From the NCBI RefSeq assembly GCF_002157505.1, contig NZ_NFSC01000031.1, positions 930,001 through 994,000 on the forward strand: DNA of 64,000 nt, given 5' to 3'. Under the pieces are notes generated by a model. It saw only the letters and a list, made by a program, of their open reading frames with translations, was not told the DNA's origin and searched no databases. The DNA is from Arthrobacter agilis. GTDB taxonomy: Bacteria > Actinomycetota > Actinomycetes > Actinomycetales > Micrococcaceae. Numbering within the stretch: position 1 is the first letter of the stretch; each line of letters starts with the position of its first letter. The position numbers were made by a program, and so were the translations under genes. Of the stretch, positions 36,646 to 45,771 are shown in pieces.

Positions 36646-36797
36646 GCTGCAGTGCCTTTCACGAGGTGGAGTCCGCGGGCAATCCGGATGCAACCGGCCG
36701 CAGGTATCGACACGACGCTACCGGGAGGAGGTAACCCCCGCCACGTATATCTGCACAGCGAACATCAGGGGGCCCAGTGCAACGGCACAGCCACACG

Positions 36798-36803
36798 TAA
36801 GCT
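36798..36803 (+). promoter_or_regulatory. -10 box of the pucR-type gene, leaderless promoter
   Basis: TAAGCT ends exactly 6 nt before the ATG at 36810; no ribosome binding site precedes it. Confidence 0.5.
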
Positions 36804-36809
36804 GGCCCC

Positions 36810-38231
36810 ATGGCCATCACGCTCACCGACCTCCTGTCCGATCCCGCACTGGGACTCGCCGCGGAGGGACGTTCCGAGACCCCGGCCTCCACCATCCAGT
36901 GGGTCGCGGTGACGGAACTCGAGGATCCCCGGCCTTTCCTCAACGGCGCAGAGGTGGTCCTCACCACGGGTGTCCGGCTCAAGACGGGGGCCGCGCAACG
37001 GGCCTTCGTGCAGCGGGTGCACGAGGCGGGGGCGCTGGCCCTCGGTTTCGGCGTCGGCCTCACCCATCGGAGGATCCCGCCGGCCGTGCTGGCGGAGGCG
37101 GACGACGTCGGCCTGCCCGCCTTCCGTGTCCCCTACGAGACCCCTTTCATCGCCATCGGCAAGAAGGTGGCCGACGCCCTGTCGGCCGACCACTATGCGG
37201 GCCTCGAGAACCTTCTCGAGGGGCACGCCGTCCTCGCCTCGGCGCTGCTCGGGTCAGGGGGCCTCGGCTCCCTCCTCGGCGAGCTCGCCCGGATGCTCGG
37301 CACCGACGTCGCCCTCTTCCAGTACGGTGCGCGCATCGCGGGGGCCCCGGACCCTGCCCGGGCGCGGGTGGACCCCCCGGAGTGGCACCGGCTCCCGATC
37401 GCCACGGGACTCAAGGACCGGTGCACCCTCGCCATCGCGGAACCCTACGGGCATGCGGCGATCGTCGACTACGCGCAGAGCCTGATCTCGGTCGAACTCA
37501 CCAACCAGGCCAGGAACCGCACCGGAGCGCGGACCGCGGCCGGCCAGTTGCTGGAGGACGTGGTGCGCGGCACCCTCGCGGGGGCGGAAGCCGCAGCCAG
37601 GCTCGCCAGTTCGGGCATCGACACCTCGTCCCGGCACAGCGTGCTGATCGTCGACGTCGCGTCGGGGCAACGCCGTGCGCTGCGGACGCTGCCCCTGCCC
37701 GACGGCTGGAACAATGCCGCCGCCGCACTCGTGGACGAGCGGCTCGTCCTCGTCCTCCCGGCGGGCGCCGTGCCCGAGCCCGCGGACCTGAGCCGCTACC
37801 TGCACGGCGCCGGTCTCACCTCGCGCATCGGCGTCGGCGGATCCTACGCCCAGCCGAACGGGCTCCGCTGGAGCTACTTCGAGGCACGCGAGGCGCTTCA
37901 GCGCGGCCAGCCCGTGAACCTCGCGGACCGGCTGAGCATCACCTCCCTGCTGATGTCGAGCGCCGACGTGCCCCTCGCCGATCTCGCCGGCGAGACCCTG
38001 AAACCCCTCGAGGCCTTCGACGAGGCGCACGGCGCGGGCCTCCTGGCCACCCTCCAGCGGTACCTCGACCTCGACGGCTCGGTCGCCGCCGTCGCCGCCG
38101 ACCTGGACCTGCACCGCAACACCATCCGCTACCGGCTCCAGCAGGTCGTGGCGCTGACCGGGTACGACCCGGCGGTCACCGCGGACCGCGTGCACCTGTA
38201 CCTCGCCCTCCGCGTGCGTGCGCTCGGCTGA
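36810..38231 (+). CDS. PucR-family regulator of GABA/putrescine catabolism
   Basis: A 473-residue regulator. The N-terminal PucR domain (about residues 1-125) begins MAITLTDLLSDPALGL and contains WVAVTELEDPRPFLNGAEVVLTTG. The C-terminal helix-turn-helix (about 415-470) reads GSVAAVAADLDLHRNTIRYRLQQV, the standard HTH_30 of the family. The middle is a GGDEF-like fold. It is divergent from the gabT-type operon, the arrangement known for PucR-type GabR activators in corynebacteria and relatives, so it probably activates those genes in response to GABA or an aldehyde. Confidence 0.9.
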   Translation: MAITLTDLLSDPALGLAAEGRSETPASTIQWVAVTELEDPRPFLNGAEVVLTTGVRLKTGAAQRAFVQRVHEAGALALGFGVGLTHRRIPPAVLAEADDVGLPAFRVPYETPFIAIGKKVADALSADHYAGLENLLEGHAVLASALLGSGGLGSLLGELARMLGTDVALFQYGARIAGAPDPARARVDPPEWHRLPIATGLKDRCTLAIAEPYGHAAIVDYAQSLISVELTNQARNRTGARTAAGQLLEDVVRGTLAGAEAAARLASSGIDTSSRHSVLIVDVASGQRRALRTLPLPDGWNNAAAALVDERLVLVLPAGAVPEPADLSRYLHGAGLTSRIGVGGSYAQPNGLRWSYFEAREALQRGQPVNLADRLSITSLLMSSADVPLADLAGETLKPLEAFDEAHGAGLLATLQRYLDLDGSVAAVAADLDLHRNTIRYRLQQVVALTGYDPAVTADRVHLYLALRVRALG

Positions 38232-38355
38232 CGAAGGTGAACGGCACCTGTTCCTCCGCTGCGGCCCGGCGCGGAAGGTCGGTACCACTCCGCCCGACCA
38301 CGCGCATGCGATAGTGGGACCTACTACACCGGTCTCATGTTCTTCGGGGGTATAC

Positions 38356-39597
38356 ATGTCAGTGCTTCATCTCGACGAGTCGCTGGACGAGCTCGCCCGC
38401 CAGGCGATCCTGCAGGACTATCAGCTTCCCTACGGCCAGACCGACGGCGGTCCGGTGGACAGGCTCGACTACGAGACTCCCCCGGAGCTCCTCAACCTCG
38501 TGAAGCTCGCCGTGCGGGTCAGCGGCATGGACGCGGGCGTCATCAACATCATCACCGCGGATCAGCAGCACCAGATTGCCGCCGTCGGGGTGGACGCAGG
38601 AGTCTGCTCCCGGGATGACTCGATGTGCTCGAAGGTGTTCCGGTCCGGCTCGACCACGGCGCTCGCCGACGCTTCCCTCGACCCGCGCTTCGCCGACAAT
38701 CCCTTCGTCAACGGCCGCATCGCCCACGTGCGGTCGTACGCGTCCGTTCCGCTCGTCACCGGGAGCGGGTATGCGCTGGGTACACTCTGCGTCTTCTCCC
38801 TCCGGGCGATCGGCTTCGGAGCGGAGGAGCGGGAAGGACTCGAGATCCTCGCCCGGCAGGTGGTCGAGGTCCTCGAACTGCAGTTCGCGACACGCCAACT
38901 CGTCGAAGCCCTCGAGGTGGTGCGCCGCAGCAACGAGGACCTCGCGGGCTTCGCCGCGCGCGTGAGCCACGACCTGAAGAACCCGCTGACGGCGATCCTG
39001 GGCTACACGGAGCTCAGCGAGCAGGACGACGACGTCGAACCCTCGGGACCGGCAGCGCGCTACTTCAGCATCATCCGCGGCAGTGCCAGCCGTATGCTGT
39101 CCACCGTCGAGGAGGTGCTCGAGTTCTCGCGGATCGGCGGGACCATCAGCCGCCGGAAGGTCCGCCTGAGCACGATGATGAACGCCGTCCTGCAGGACGT
39201 CCTGCCGCTCAGCAGCGCCTACGACGCCGTGGTGACAGTGCAGGACGCGCAGCTGCTGGTGGATCAGGCGCAGGTCACCGCGCTCCTGCAGAACCTCGTC
39301 TCCAACGCCATCAAGTACTCGGCGCAGGGCAGTCCGCCGCGGATCGAAATCCTCGCGAGTGGAGGCGAGACGCAGGTGCTGCGTGTCGTCGACCACGGCA
39401 AGGGCATCGCTGCGGAGGACCGGAAGAGGGTGCTGGAGCCGCTCGTGCGTCTGCACCGCGACGGTGATCCCGCAGGCAGCGGCATCGGCCTCGCGACCTG
39501 CGCGCGGATCGCGTCAGCGCATGGGGGCTCGATCAGCTTGACGGAGACGCCGGGCGGCGGCACGACGGTGACCGTGGACCTCGGCCCCGCAGCCTGA
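38356..39597 (+). CDS. GAF-domain sensor histidine kinase (soluble)
   Basis: A 413-residue cytoplasmic kinase with no membrane segment. A GAF domain spans about residues 40-185 (INIITADQQHQIAAVGVDAG, VRSYASVPLVTGSGYALGTLCVFS). The HisKA helix reads FAARVSHDLKNPLTAILGYTELSE, with the phospho-His near residue 205. The HATPase has LLQNLVSNAIKYSAQGSPP (N box, about 312-330), VDHGKGIAAEDR (G1) and GSGIGLATCARI (G2). It is the first of two kinases next to a receiver-phosphatase gene, suggesting they feed the same output. No response regulator follows directly. Confidence 0.9.
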   Translation: MSVLHLDESLDELARQAILQDYQLPYGQTDGGPVDRLDYETPPELLNLVKLAVRVSGMDAGVINIITADQQHQIAAVGVDAGVCSRDDSMCSKVFRSGSTTALADASLDPRFADNPFVNGRIAHVRSYASVPLVTGSGYALGTLCVFSLRAIGFGAEEREGLEILARQVVEVLELQFATRQLVEALEVVRRSNEDLAGFAARVSHDLKNPLTAILGYTELSEQDDDVEPSGPAARYFSIIRGSASRMLSTVEEVLEFSRIGGTISRRKVRLSTMMNAVLQDVLPLSSAYDAVVTVQDAQLLVDQAQVTALLQNLVSNAIKYSAQGSPPRIEILASGGETQVLRVVDHGKGIAAEDRKRVLEPLVRLHRDGDPAGSGIGLATCARIASAHGGSISLTETPGGGTTVTVDLGPAA

Positions 39598-39611
39598 CCC
39601 GGGGGGCTGCG
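39588..39611. terminator. Possible hairpin between two convergent kinase genes
   Basis: CGCAGCC and GGCTGCG arms overlap the stop codon of the first kinase gene; the second kinase ends 27 bp further on from the other side. Confidence 0.35.
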
Positions 39612-39637
39612 CGTCAGCTTCCACGGGCTCCTGCGGT

Positions 39638-41323
39638 CTACAGCTCCTGGGACTGCAGCTGCTGGTTCTGGCCGACGTGCGCGAGTGGCAGACGGAACGT
39701 GAACGTCGAGCCCTCGCCCTCGACGCTCCGGCAGCTGATGGTGCCGCCGTGGCGTTCTACGATCGCCTTCGAGATGGCGAGGCCGAGCCCGACTCCGGGG
39801 ATGGCCGCATTGCGTGCCGCCGAGGTCCGGAAGAACTTCGAGAAGACACCGCCGAGCTCCTCGGCGGACATGCCACTGCCCTGGTCCGTCACACTGCATT
39901 CCACCTCGCCGTCGACCTCTGCAGCGCGAACCGTCACGCGTCCTCCGCCGGGTGAGTACTTGACGGCGTTCGAGAGCAGGTTGTCGAGCACCTGGCCGAT
40001 CCGCGATGCGTCGCACAACGCCACGAGGCCCGGCTCCGTGTAGTCCTCGAAACACACCTGGGGGTTGATGTTGCGCTCCCTGGCGTTGGCCACGCGCTGG
40101 ACGACCAATCCGGACACATCAGTCGGAACGGGCGTGATCTCCGGTGAGCCCTCGGCCGCCGAGAGCAGGTCCACCACGAGCTTGTGCAGGCGCTCGGAGT
40201 TACGCGACACCACCTCGAGGCCGGAGGCGACCTCGGGCTGGAGGTCGGGCATGCCGGTGAGCAGTTCCAGGTAACCCCGGATCGCGGTCAGGGGCGTCCG
40301 CAGTTCGTGGGACACCGTGGCCACGAACTCGTCCTTCGCGTTCAGTGCGGTGACGAGCTCGGTGACGTCGTTGAACGTCACGACCGAACCCTCCCGGGTG
40401 CCGGCCTGGTTGGTCATCAGGCGCGACGACGTCGAGAGCACCCTCTGGTGGGGCCGCTCGCCCCACCAGAGCAGGTAATCGGAGAAGACTTGGCCCTCGG
40501 CAGCGCGCCGCGTCGGCCGCCGCGCCTCGGGCATGGCCGACTGGCCGTCCTGCTGGAAGATCTGGAGGTCCGCCTCGGTGGCGTCGCCGGTCCCGCCAGC
40601 GAGCGCCCGGAACTGCTCGAGCTTGCGGTTGGTGAGCATGGGCCGGCCGGCCTCGTCGACGGCCATCAGGCCGATGTCCACACTGTTGACCACGGTCTCC
40701 AGCAGCCGCTCGCGCCGCGCGCTCTCCTCCAGGAGGACCTGCAGCGCGCGGTCCTTCTCCTCCACGACCGCCTGCTGCGCCATCATGCTCGCCGTCATGA
40801 CACGGATGGTCACGCCGATGGCGAGCATGATGAACGGCAGGAGGAAGGACTGGGTCAGTGACTCCAGGTTGACCGCTGCATCGCTGAAGAAGACAGGTGC
40901 CCAGACGATGCCGAGCGAGGCGAGGAAGCCCACCGCGAGGGCGGCGCGCGGGTAGAGCCCGGAAGCCGCCAGCCAGATGATGGGGAACACCGCCAGCAGG
41001 CCCACGCCGGTGATGACCGTTCCGGCGCCGTGCCGCATGAGTCCGATCGGGATGAAATCGAGGAGCGGGATGACCAGGAAGCTGGCGTGGGGAAGGCGGT
41101 CCCAGGGCACGAGCACGCACACCGCCAGCAGCACGACCTGCAGCCCCACGCCGACCAGGAAGGACTGGCTCGACAGGAGGTCGGGGTGGAACAGGAAGCC
41201 CCCGACGACGATGAGCAGGACGGTCAGTGAGAGTGGCAGCTGGCTGAGAACGACCCGCATCCGCAGGGTCAGTTCGTGGAACTGCCTCGTGTTGAGCGTG
41301 AGGTGGGAGAGCACCCTGTCCAT
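39638..41323 (-). CDS. Membrane sensor histidine kinase with PAS-like domain
   Basis: A 561-residue kinase. About six hydrophobic segments fill residues 25-180, then a coiled linker (VVEEKDRALQVLLEESARRERLLETVVNSVDIGLMAVDEAG) leads into a PAS-like domain (about 215-325). HisKA reads DEFVATVSHELRTPLTAIRGYLELL (His near 342), and the HATPase has LDNLLSNAVKYSPGGGRV, VTDQGSGMSAEELGGVFSKFFR and GVGLGLAISKAIVERHGG. It is of the VicK/SenX3-like class. It is divergent from the receiver-phosphatase gene with 220 bp between; that gene is the natural phosphotransfer partner. Signal unknown. Confidence 0.9.
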   Translation of the reverse strand: MDRVLSHLTLNTRQFHELTLRMRVVLSQLPLSLTVLLIVVGGFLFHPDLLSSQSFLVGVGLQVVLLAVCVLVPWDRLPHASFLVIPLLDFIPIGLMRHGAGTVITGVGLLAVFPIIWLAASGLYPRAALAVGFLASLGIVWAPVFFSDAAVNLESLTQSFLLPFIMLAIGVTIRVMTASMMAQQAVVEEKDRALQVLLEESARRERLLETVVNSVDIGLMAVDEAGRPMLTNRKLEQFRALAGGTGDATEADLQIFQQDGQSAMPEARRPTRRAAEGQVFSDYLLWWGERPHQRVLSTSSRLMTNQAGTREGSVVTFNDVTELVTALNAKDEFVATVSHELRTPLTAIRGYLELLTGMPDLQPEVASGLEVVSRNSERLHKLVVDLLSAAEGSPEITPVPTDVSGLVVQRVANARERNINPQVCFEDYTEPGLVALCDASRIGQVLDNLLSNAVKYSPGGGRVTVRAAEVDGEVECSVTDQGSGMSAEELGGVFSKFFRTSAARNAAIPGVGLGLAISKAIVERHGGTISCRSVEGEGSTFTFRLPLAHVGQNQQLQSQEL

Positions 41324-41550
41324 CAGCTGTCATCCCCCTGTCCGTCGTCAAGCCGTCCCGTTCCTGGAGAACGTGGCAGGCGGACCTCGCGCCGGCTTCC
41401 ACAGAATAGCGCGGGAGCCCTTGTATTACGGGTGCCGAAAGGGCCTCCGCACCTCAAGATCGCATCAAGTTCGGCGCAACAACCCGCCGATCAGGGCGAA
41501 GCTGCGCTAGGCGTCCGGACCATCGCGCGGCGTAGCGTTTAATGAGGACC

Positions 41551-42651
41551 ATGACTGCCGCCCCGGAAATACGCCGTGCACTGGTTGTTGAGGACGACGT
41601 AGATATTCGGGGCCTGCTTGTGCAGATCCTGAAGCGTGAGGGCTTCGAGGTGACCGAAGCCGCCACTGCCCGCGAGGGGCTCGAGAAGGCCCGGGCCGGG
41701 GCCGACCTCATCACGCTCGACCTCAACCTGCCCGACGGCGACGGCGTGGAGGTCTGCCGCGCCGTCCGCGAGTTCTCCGACGCCTACATCCTGATGATCA
41801 CCGCCCGTACCGACGAGATCGAGCGCCTGACCGGCCTCGAGACCGGCGCGGACGACTACATCAGCAAGCCCTTCAGCCCGCGCGAGCTCGTCGCGCGCAT
41901 CAACTCCCTCTTCCGCCGCCAGAGCCGCCAGGCGGCCGTCGACGTCGCCAACGCGGACGAGCGCCAGCGCGCCGCCGAGGTCCAGAAGAACCTCCTCCCC
42001 CGCGACAACCTGAGGATCCAGGACTACGAGCTCGCCGGGCGGTTCCGGCCGTCCCGCAGTGTCGGGGGTGACTTCTACGACTGGTACGGCACGCCGGACG
42101 GACTGCACCTCACCGTCGCGGACGCGATGGGCAAGGGCATGGGTGCCGCGCTGATCGCGGCGACCGTCCGCGCGATCATGCGGTCCGTAGCGCCCCAGCC
42201 GAGCATCGAGACCGCCTTCGCGACGGCGGCGCGCGCGACGGAGGCGGACCTCGAGCAGACCAGCTCGTTCGTCACGCTCTTCCACGGGCGCCTCGATGCC
42301 GCCACCGGCGTCGTCGGGTATGTCGACGCCGGGCATGGCCTCGCACTGCACGTCGCGGCCGACGGTGGCGTCACGCGGCTCTCGTCGGCTGGACCGCCCG
42401 TCGGTGCGTGGCCGGACCAGGCGTGGCCGCCCGGTACGGTCAGCCTCCAGCCCGGCGACTCCCTGGCCATCGTGAGCGACGGCCTGCTGGACATCTACGA
42501 GACGGTGGATCAGTTCACCGAGGCAGTGGCGGGCGTCATCACGGCCGCCTCCAGCGCGGAGGACGCCTGCGCGGTCCTGCTGGACATGGCCGACGTGCCC
42601 GAGGTGGCCGACGACGTCACCGTCGTCGTCCTCCAGCGCCTGCAGGGCTGA
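41551..42651 (+). CDS. Response regulator with PP2C (SpoIIE/RsbU-type) phosphatase output
   Basis: A 366-residue two-domain protein. The receiver domain (about residues 8-120) has the acidic pair VVEDDVD, phospho-acceptor Asp in LITLDLNLPDGDG (residue 57 from this start), and Lys in DDYISKPFSP. The PP2C domain (about 135-360) shows FRPSRSVGGDFYDWYG and VADAMGKGMGAALIAA, the metal-binding motifs of SpoIIE/RsbU. It should dephosphorylate the STAS protein encoded next when the receiver is phosphorylated. The promoter box TAGCGT (41533-41538) ends 3 nt before an ATG at 41542, so translation more likely begins at 41551 behind AGGACC. Confidence 0.92.
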   Translation: MTAAPEIRRALVVEDDVDIRGLLVQILKREGFEVTEAATAREGLEKARAGADLITLDLNLPDGDGVEVCRAVREFSDAYILMITARTDEIERLTGLETGADDYISKPFSPRELVARINSLFRRQSRQAAVDVANADERQRAAEVQKNLLPRDNLRIQDYELAGRFRPSRSVGGDFYDWYGTPDGLHLTVADAMGKGMGAALIAATVRAIMRSVAPQPSIETAFATAARATEADLEQTSSFVTLFHGRLDAATGVVGYVDAGHGLALHVAADGGVTRLSSAGPPVGAWPDQAWPPGTVSLQPGDSLAIVSDGLLDIYETVDQFTEAVAGVITAASSAEDACAVLLDMADVPEVADDVTVVVLQRLQG

Positions 42652-42753
42652 CGGCGACGGGGAGCGAGGCCGCTCCTCCAGGAACACCCCAAGAACATTT
42701 CAGGAACGCGGACACTTCAGGAACGCGGACAGGGATCGGAAGAGGAAGTACAC

Positions 42754-43086
42754 ATGGAATTCACCACCCAGGACAAGGGACGCTACACCGAGGTATCGGC
42801 CAGCGGCCGCCTGAACATGGTCGCGGCGCCCAAGCTGCGCGAGGTCATCAACGAGGTCGTGAGCGGGGGCGGCAAGCGGATCGTCGTCAACCTCGCGGAC
42901 ACCAGCTTCATGGATTCCTCCGGCCTCGGCGCACTGATCGGCTGCCTCAAGCTCGCCCGGCAGTCGGGCGGGGACCTGCGGATCGCCGCCGTGCAGCCGC
43001 AGGTCAACATGGTGCTCGAACTGACCAGCATGCACCGCGTCCTGACACCGCACGCGACACCCGAGGAAGCCTTCCTCAATGACTGA
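42754..43086 (+). CDS. STAS-domain anti-sigma factor antagonist
   Basis: A 110-residue single STAS domain of the SpoIIAA/RsbV kind. The conserved NLADTSFMDSSGLGALIG segment (residues 46-62) has the regulatory Ser at position 55 or 56, which the RsbW-like kinase would phosphorylate and the upstream PP2C would restore. AGAGGAAG precedes the ATG. It overlaps the next gene by 8 bp, so the antagonist and kinase are produced together. Confidence 0.93.
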   Translation: MEFTTQDKGRYTEVSASGRLNMVAAPKLREVINEVVSGGGKRIVVNLADTSFMDSSGLGALIGCLKLARQSGGDLRIAAVQPQVNMVLELTSMHRVLTPHATPEEAFLND

Positions 43087-43537
43087 CATTTTGGCCCGGC
43101 GGACCCTGGAGAAGCCGGCCGGCGAGCAGGCGATCGAGGACCTGCACGGCATCCTGGACCAGCTGTGGCTCGACGCGGCCTTCGTGCCCGCACTCGACCA
43201 GATGGCCTTCACCACGGCCGTGATCGAGGCCGCGAGCAACGTGGTGCAGCACGGCGTCCCCGAGGCCGGGTGCGACCTCCTCCTCGGAGTCGACCTCACC
43301 GTCGCCACCGGACGCCTCCGCGCGGTCATCAGCGAGATCGGAGCCGCGCCGCTCGATCCGGTGCCCGACCTTGACGGCCCGCCCCCGGCTTCCGACCCGG
43401 ACGCGCTGCTCGAGGACTACGACGAATCCGGCCGCGGACTCTCGATGATCCGGGCACTCGTCACCACGGTCACGGTCGAGCGCCAGGGCGATACCAACGT
43501 GTGGGTCCTGTCCCGGGACTCCGGCGCGGGGAACTGA
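43079..43537 (+). CDS. RsbW-like anti-sigma factor / serine kinase
   Basis: A 152-residue GHKL ATPase of the anti-sigma class. The N box is FTTAVIEAASNVVQHG (about residues 44-59), and the G box is YDESGRGLSMIRALV (about 119-133). It has no HisKA, as expected for kinases that phosphorylate a STAS protein on Ser and hold a sigma factor. The cognate sigma factor is not encoded within the cassette. Confidence 0.88.
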   Translation: MTDILARRTLEKPAGEQAIEDLHGILDQLWLDAAFVPALDQMAFTTAVIEAASNVVQHGVPEAGCDLLLGVDLTVATGRLRAVISEIGAAPLDPVPDLDGPPPASDPDALLEDYDESGRGLSMIRALVTTVTVERQGDTNVWVLSRDSGAGN

Positions 43538-43558
43538 CCCTCCGCGGCGCCCGTCCTG

Positions 43559-44527
43559 CTAGGGCAGTGACGGCCGCCCCAGGAACGCCGTGATGTCCGC
43601 ATAGACCTCCCGGGACTCCGGCAGGCGCGGGAACGCAGGGAAGACGTGGAACGCGCCCGGATAGACGTTCATGGTGACGTCGGCGCCGGCGGCGACCGCC
43701 CTGTCCCGGAACACTGTCGCGTCCGCCATGCACACGTCACGTGTGCCCTGGTAGATCCGCGTGACCGGCATCGTGGCCAGCAAGTCATCGGGAGCGCATG
43801 CAGGGCTGACCAGCGGCGTCCTCGGATCGTCGCCCCCGGCCCACCACAGCCCGGCCTGCACGCCGCCGGCCACGGAGAGCATCGGGTCGACGGCGTCGTA
43901 CTGCGGGATGGCGGGATTGGTGGCCGTGACGTCGAGCCACGGGGAGAACGCGACGATGCGGCCGGGCGCGGGCAGGCCGGCGCCGCGGAAAGCCCAGGGC
44001 TGGGCGATGGCGAGCGCGCCGCCGGCGGAATCGCCCATCAGCGTCACGTCGTCCGGTGCCGCGGTGCGAAGCACCTCACGGTAGACGGACACCAGATAGG
44101 GAAAGGCCTCGCGGTAGGTGCTCTCTGGAGCGAGGCGGTAGAGGGGAATGGTTACGGCGGCCCCGGTGCGCCTGGTCAGCTCGGCGATGATCCACCAGTG
44201 CGGGCGGCTGAGTTCGTTGATGTAGATGCCGCCATGCGTGTAGATGATGTGCGACCGCGTGCCGCCGAGGAGCGGCCGGACCGTGAGCGTGCGGACACCG
44301 TCGATCTGCTTCTCCTGGATGGTGGAGGTCTGCCTGAACGTCCAGGGGATGGCGGCCATCGACGGGTAGGTCCGGCCGGGGTACTTCGAGTTCACCCAGT
44401 CGGTGCCGGTCAGGTTCCTCTTGCTGGGGAGGAGACCGATGAGCCGGGAGGCGATGCGCATCGGCCGTGAGCCGTCCTTCGCACTCGGTTCGACCGTCTC
44501 CGTGCCTGCTGCGTATCCGCGGGTCAT
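43559..44527 (-). CDS. Hormone-sensitive-lipase-type esterase
   Basis: An alpha/beta hydrolase of 322 residues. The oxyanion motif HGG is in IIYTHGGIYINEL (about 94-106), the nucleophile in LMGDSAGGALAIA (about 166-178), with catalytic Asp and His near residues 260 and 294 (RDVCMADATVF, GAFHVF). This is the HSL/acetyl-esterase pattern. The ATG at 44527 lies exactly 6 nt after TAGGCT, so it is probably leaderless; a GTG two codons upstream (44533) is the alternative. It is convergent with the signalling cassette. Physiological ester unknown. Confidence 0.85.
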   Translation of the reverse strand: MTRGYAAGTETVEPSAKDGSRPMRIASRLIGLLPSKRNLTGTDWVNSKYPGRTYPSMAAIPWTFRQTSTIQEKQIDGVRTLTVRPLLGGTRSHIIYTHGGIYINELSRPHWWIIAELTRRTGAAVTIPLYRLAPESTYREAFPYLVSVYREVLRTAAPDDVTLMGDSAGGALAIAQPWAFRGAGLPAPGRIVAFSPWLDVTATNPAIPQYDAVDPMLSVAGGVQAGLWWAGGDDPRTPLVSPACAPDDLLATMPVTRIYQGTRDVCMADATVFRDRAVAAGADVTMNVYPGAFHVFPAFPRLPESREVYADITAFLGRPSLP

Positions 44528-44533
44528 GGGCAC

Positions 44534-44539
44534 AGCCTA
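44534..44539 (-). promoter_or_regulatory. -10 box of the HSL-type esterase gene, leaderless promoter
   Basis: TAGGCT on the reverse strand, exactly 6 nt before the ATG at 44527. Confidence 0.5.
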
Positions 44540-44650
44540 GGGGAACCGGAGCCCGCGCCGCCTCTGTCATGCTGGTCAGGGCCCTCTGCCGCCCGTCGAC
44601 GAACGGGCGCAGCGCCCCGCCGCAACCGTTCCGGTCCGCCGAAGGAAGAG

Positions 44651-45286
44651 ATGGATACCGCTTCACACATTGCCCTCGCCGCCGATCTCCTCGGCGTCTT
44701 CTTCTTCGCGGTCTCCGGCTCCCTGCTGGCCGCGCGCAAGGGCTTCGACATCGTCGGTTCGCTCCTCCTCGCATCGCTCGCGTCCCTGGGCGGTGGAGTG
44801 GCCCGGGACCTCATCATCGACGTTCCGCCAGCGGCCTTCACCACTCCCGCCTACCTGCTGCCTCCGCTCCTGGCCACCGTGCTGGTCTATTTCGTCTTCT
44901 CCGGCGTGGAGCGCGTCAAGCGGGTCCTGGTGATCTTCGATGCCGCCGGACTCGCCCTGTTCTGCATCACCGGCACGATCAAGGCGCTCGAGGTCGGCCT
45001 GAATCCCGTGTCCGCGGTCCTGCTCGGCGTGACCACCGCCGTCGGCGGAGGCCTGCTGCGCGACGTCGTCGCCAACGAGATCCCGCAGCTCTTCGATCCG
45101 CGCGACATCTACGCCCTGCCCGCACTGCTCGGCGCCGTCACCGTCACCGCGCTGTACCTGACGGGGACCTTCACGCTCGTCACGGGCATGGTGGCGGCGT
45201 CGCTCGTGTTCACCCTGCGTGTCCTCGCCTGGCGCTACGGCTGGCATGCTCCGCTTGCAGCAAGGACGTCCAGCGTACGAAGGTGA
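44651..45286 (+). CDS. TRIC-family (UPF0126) cation channel protein
   Basis: A 211-residue membrane protein with about six or seven hydrophobic segments in two similar halves. The first half has VSGSLLAARKGFDIVGSLLLASLASLGGGVARDLII, the second ITGTIKALEVGLNPVSAVLLGVTTAVGGGLLRDVV; the paired GGG(x)xRD motifs are the signature of prokaryotic TRIC/UPF0126 proteins, which conduct potassium or sodium. GAAGGAAGAG precedes the ATG. No link to flanking genes is evident. Confidence 0.88.
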   Translation: MDTASHIALAADLLGVFFFAVSGSLLAARKGFDIVGSLLLASLASLGGGVARDLIIDVPPAAFTTPAYLLPPLLATVLVYFVFSGVERVKRVLVIFDAAGLALFCITGTIKALEVGLNPVSAVLLGVTTAVGGGLLRDVVANEIPQLFDPRDIYALPALLGAVTVTALYLTGTFTLVTGMVAASLVFTLRVLAWRYGWHAPLAARTSSVRR

Positions 45287-45345
45287 CCGGGCGCGGGGCG
45301 CGGCGGCTAGGATGGGAGCATCCCACCACCACTCCTGGAGTACTC

Positions 45346-45771
45346 GTGACTGAGCTGTTTGCCGACAAATTCCGCGCCCTCGTGCCCTCGTACTTCGAGG
45401 GCGACTGGGCCGAGGAGGACGGCCTGTCCGAGGACGAGCTCGCCGAGATGCTCGAGGGCAAGGACTTCGAACTGCCCCTGGCGCTCCGCGAGTTCTACCG
45501 TGCGGTCGGAGCCACCGAGGACATCATGGAGGCGTACCACTTCTTCTGGGATCCCGACGAACTCGAGATCGAGGACGGCTTCCTCCTGTTCCTCGAGGAC
45601 GAGGACGAGCAGTTCACGTGGGGCATGAGGGCGGACCAGCTGGACGTGCCGGACCCCATCGTCTGGCGGCGCAACAACGCGCGGGGCGAGTGGCAGAGCG
45701 AGGAGGGCACGTTCAGCGAATACGTGCTCGACCTGTTCGAGTGGGTCTTCGAGGAGGACGACGAGGACTGA
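45346..45771 (+). CDS. Small acidic SUKH/SMI1-KNR4-like protein
   Basis: A 141-residue, strongly acidic protein. ELPLALREFYRAVGATEDIM (about residues 46-65) and the FFWDPDELEIEDGFLLFLEDEDEQFTWGM region (in part) resemble SUKH-superfamily proteins, which act as immunity proteins to contact-dependent toxins or as protein-binding modules. No toxin gene lies next to it. The GTG at 45346 has TGGAG upstream. Its TGA overlaps the ATG of the HIT gene, so the two are coupled. The SUKH assignment rests on motif likeness by eye. Confidence 0.65.
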   Translation: MTELFADKFRALVPSYFEGDWAEEDGLSEDELAEMLEGKDFELPLALREFYRAVGATEDIMEAYHFFWDPDELEIEDGFLLFLEDEDEQFTWGMRADQLDVPDPIVWRRNNARGEWQSEEGTFSEYVLDLFEWVFEEDDED

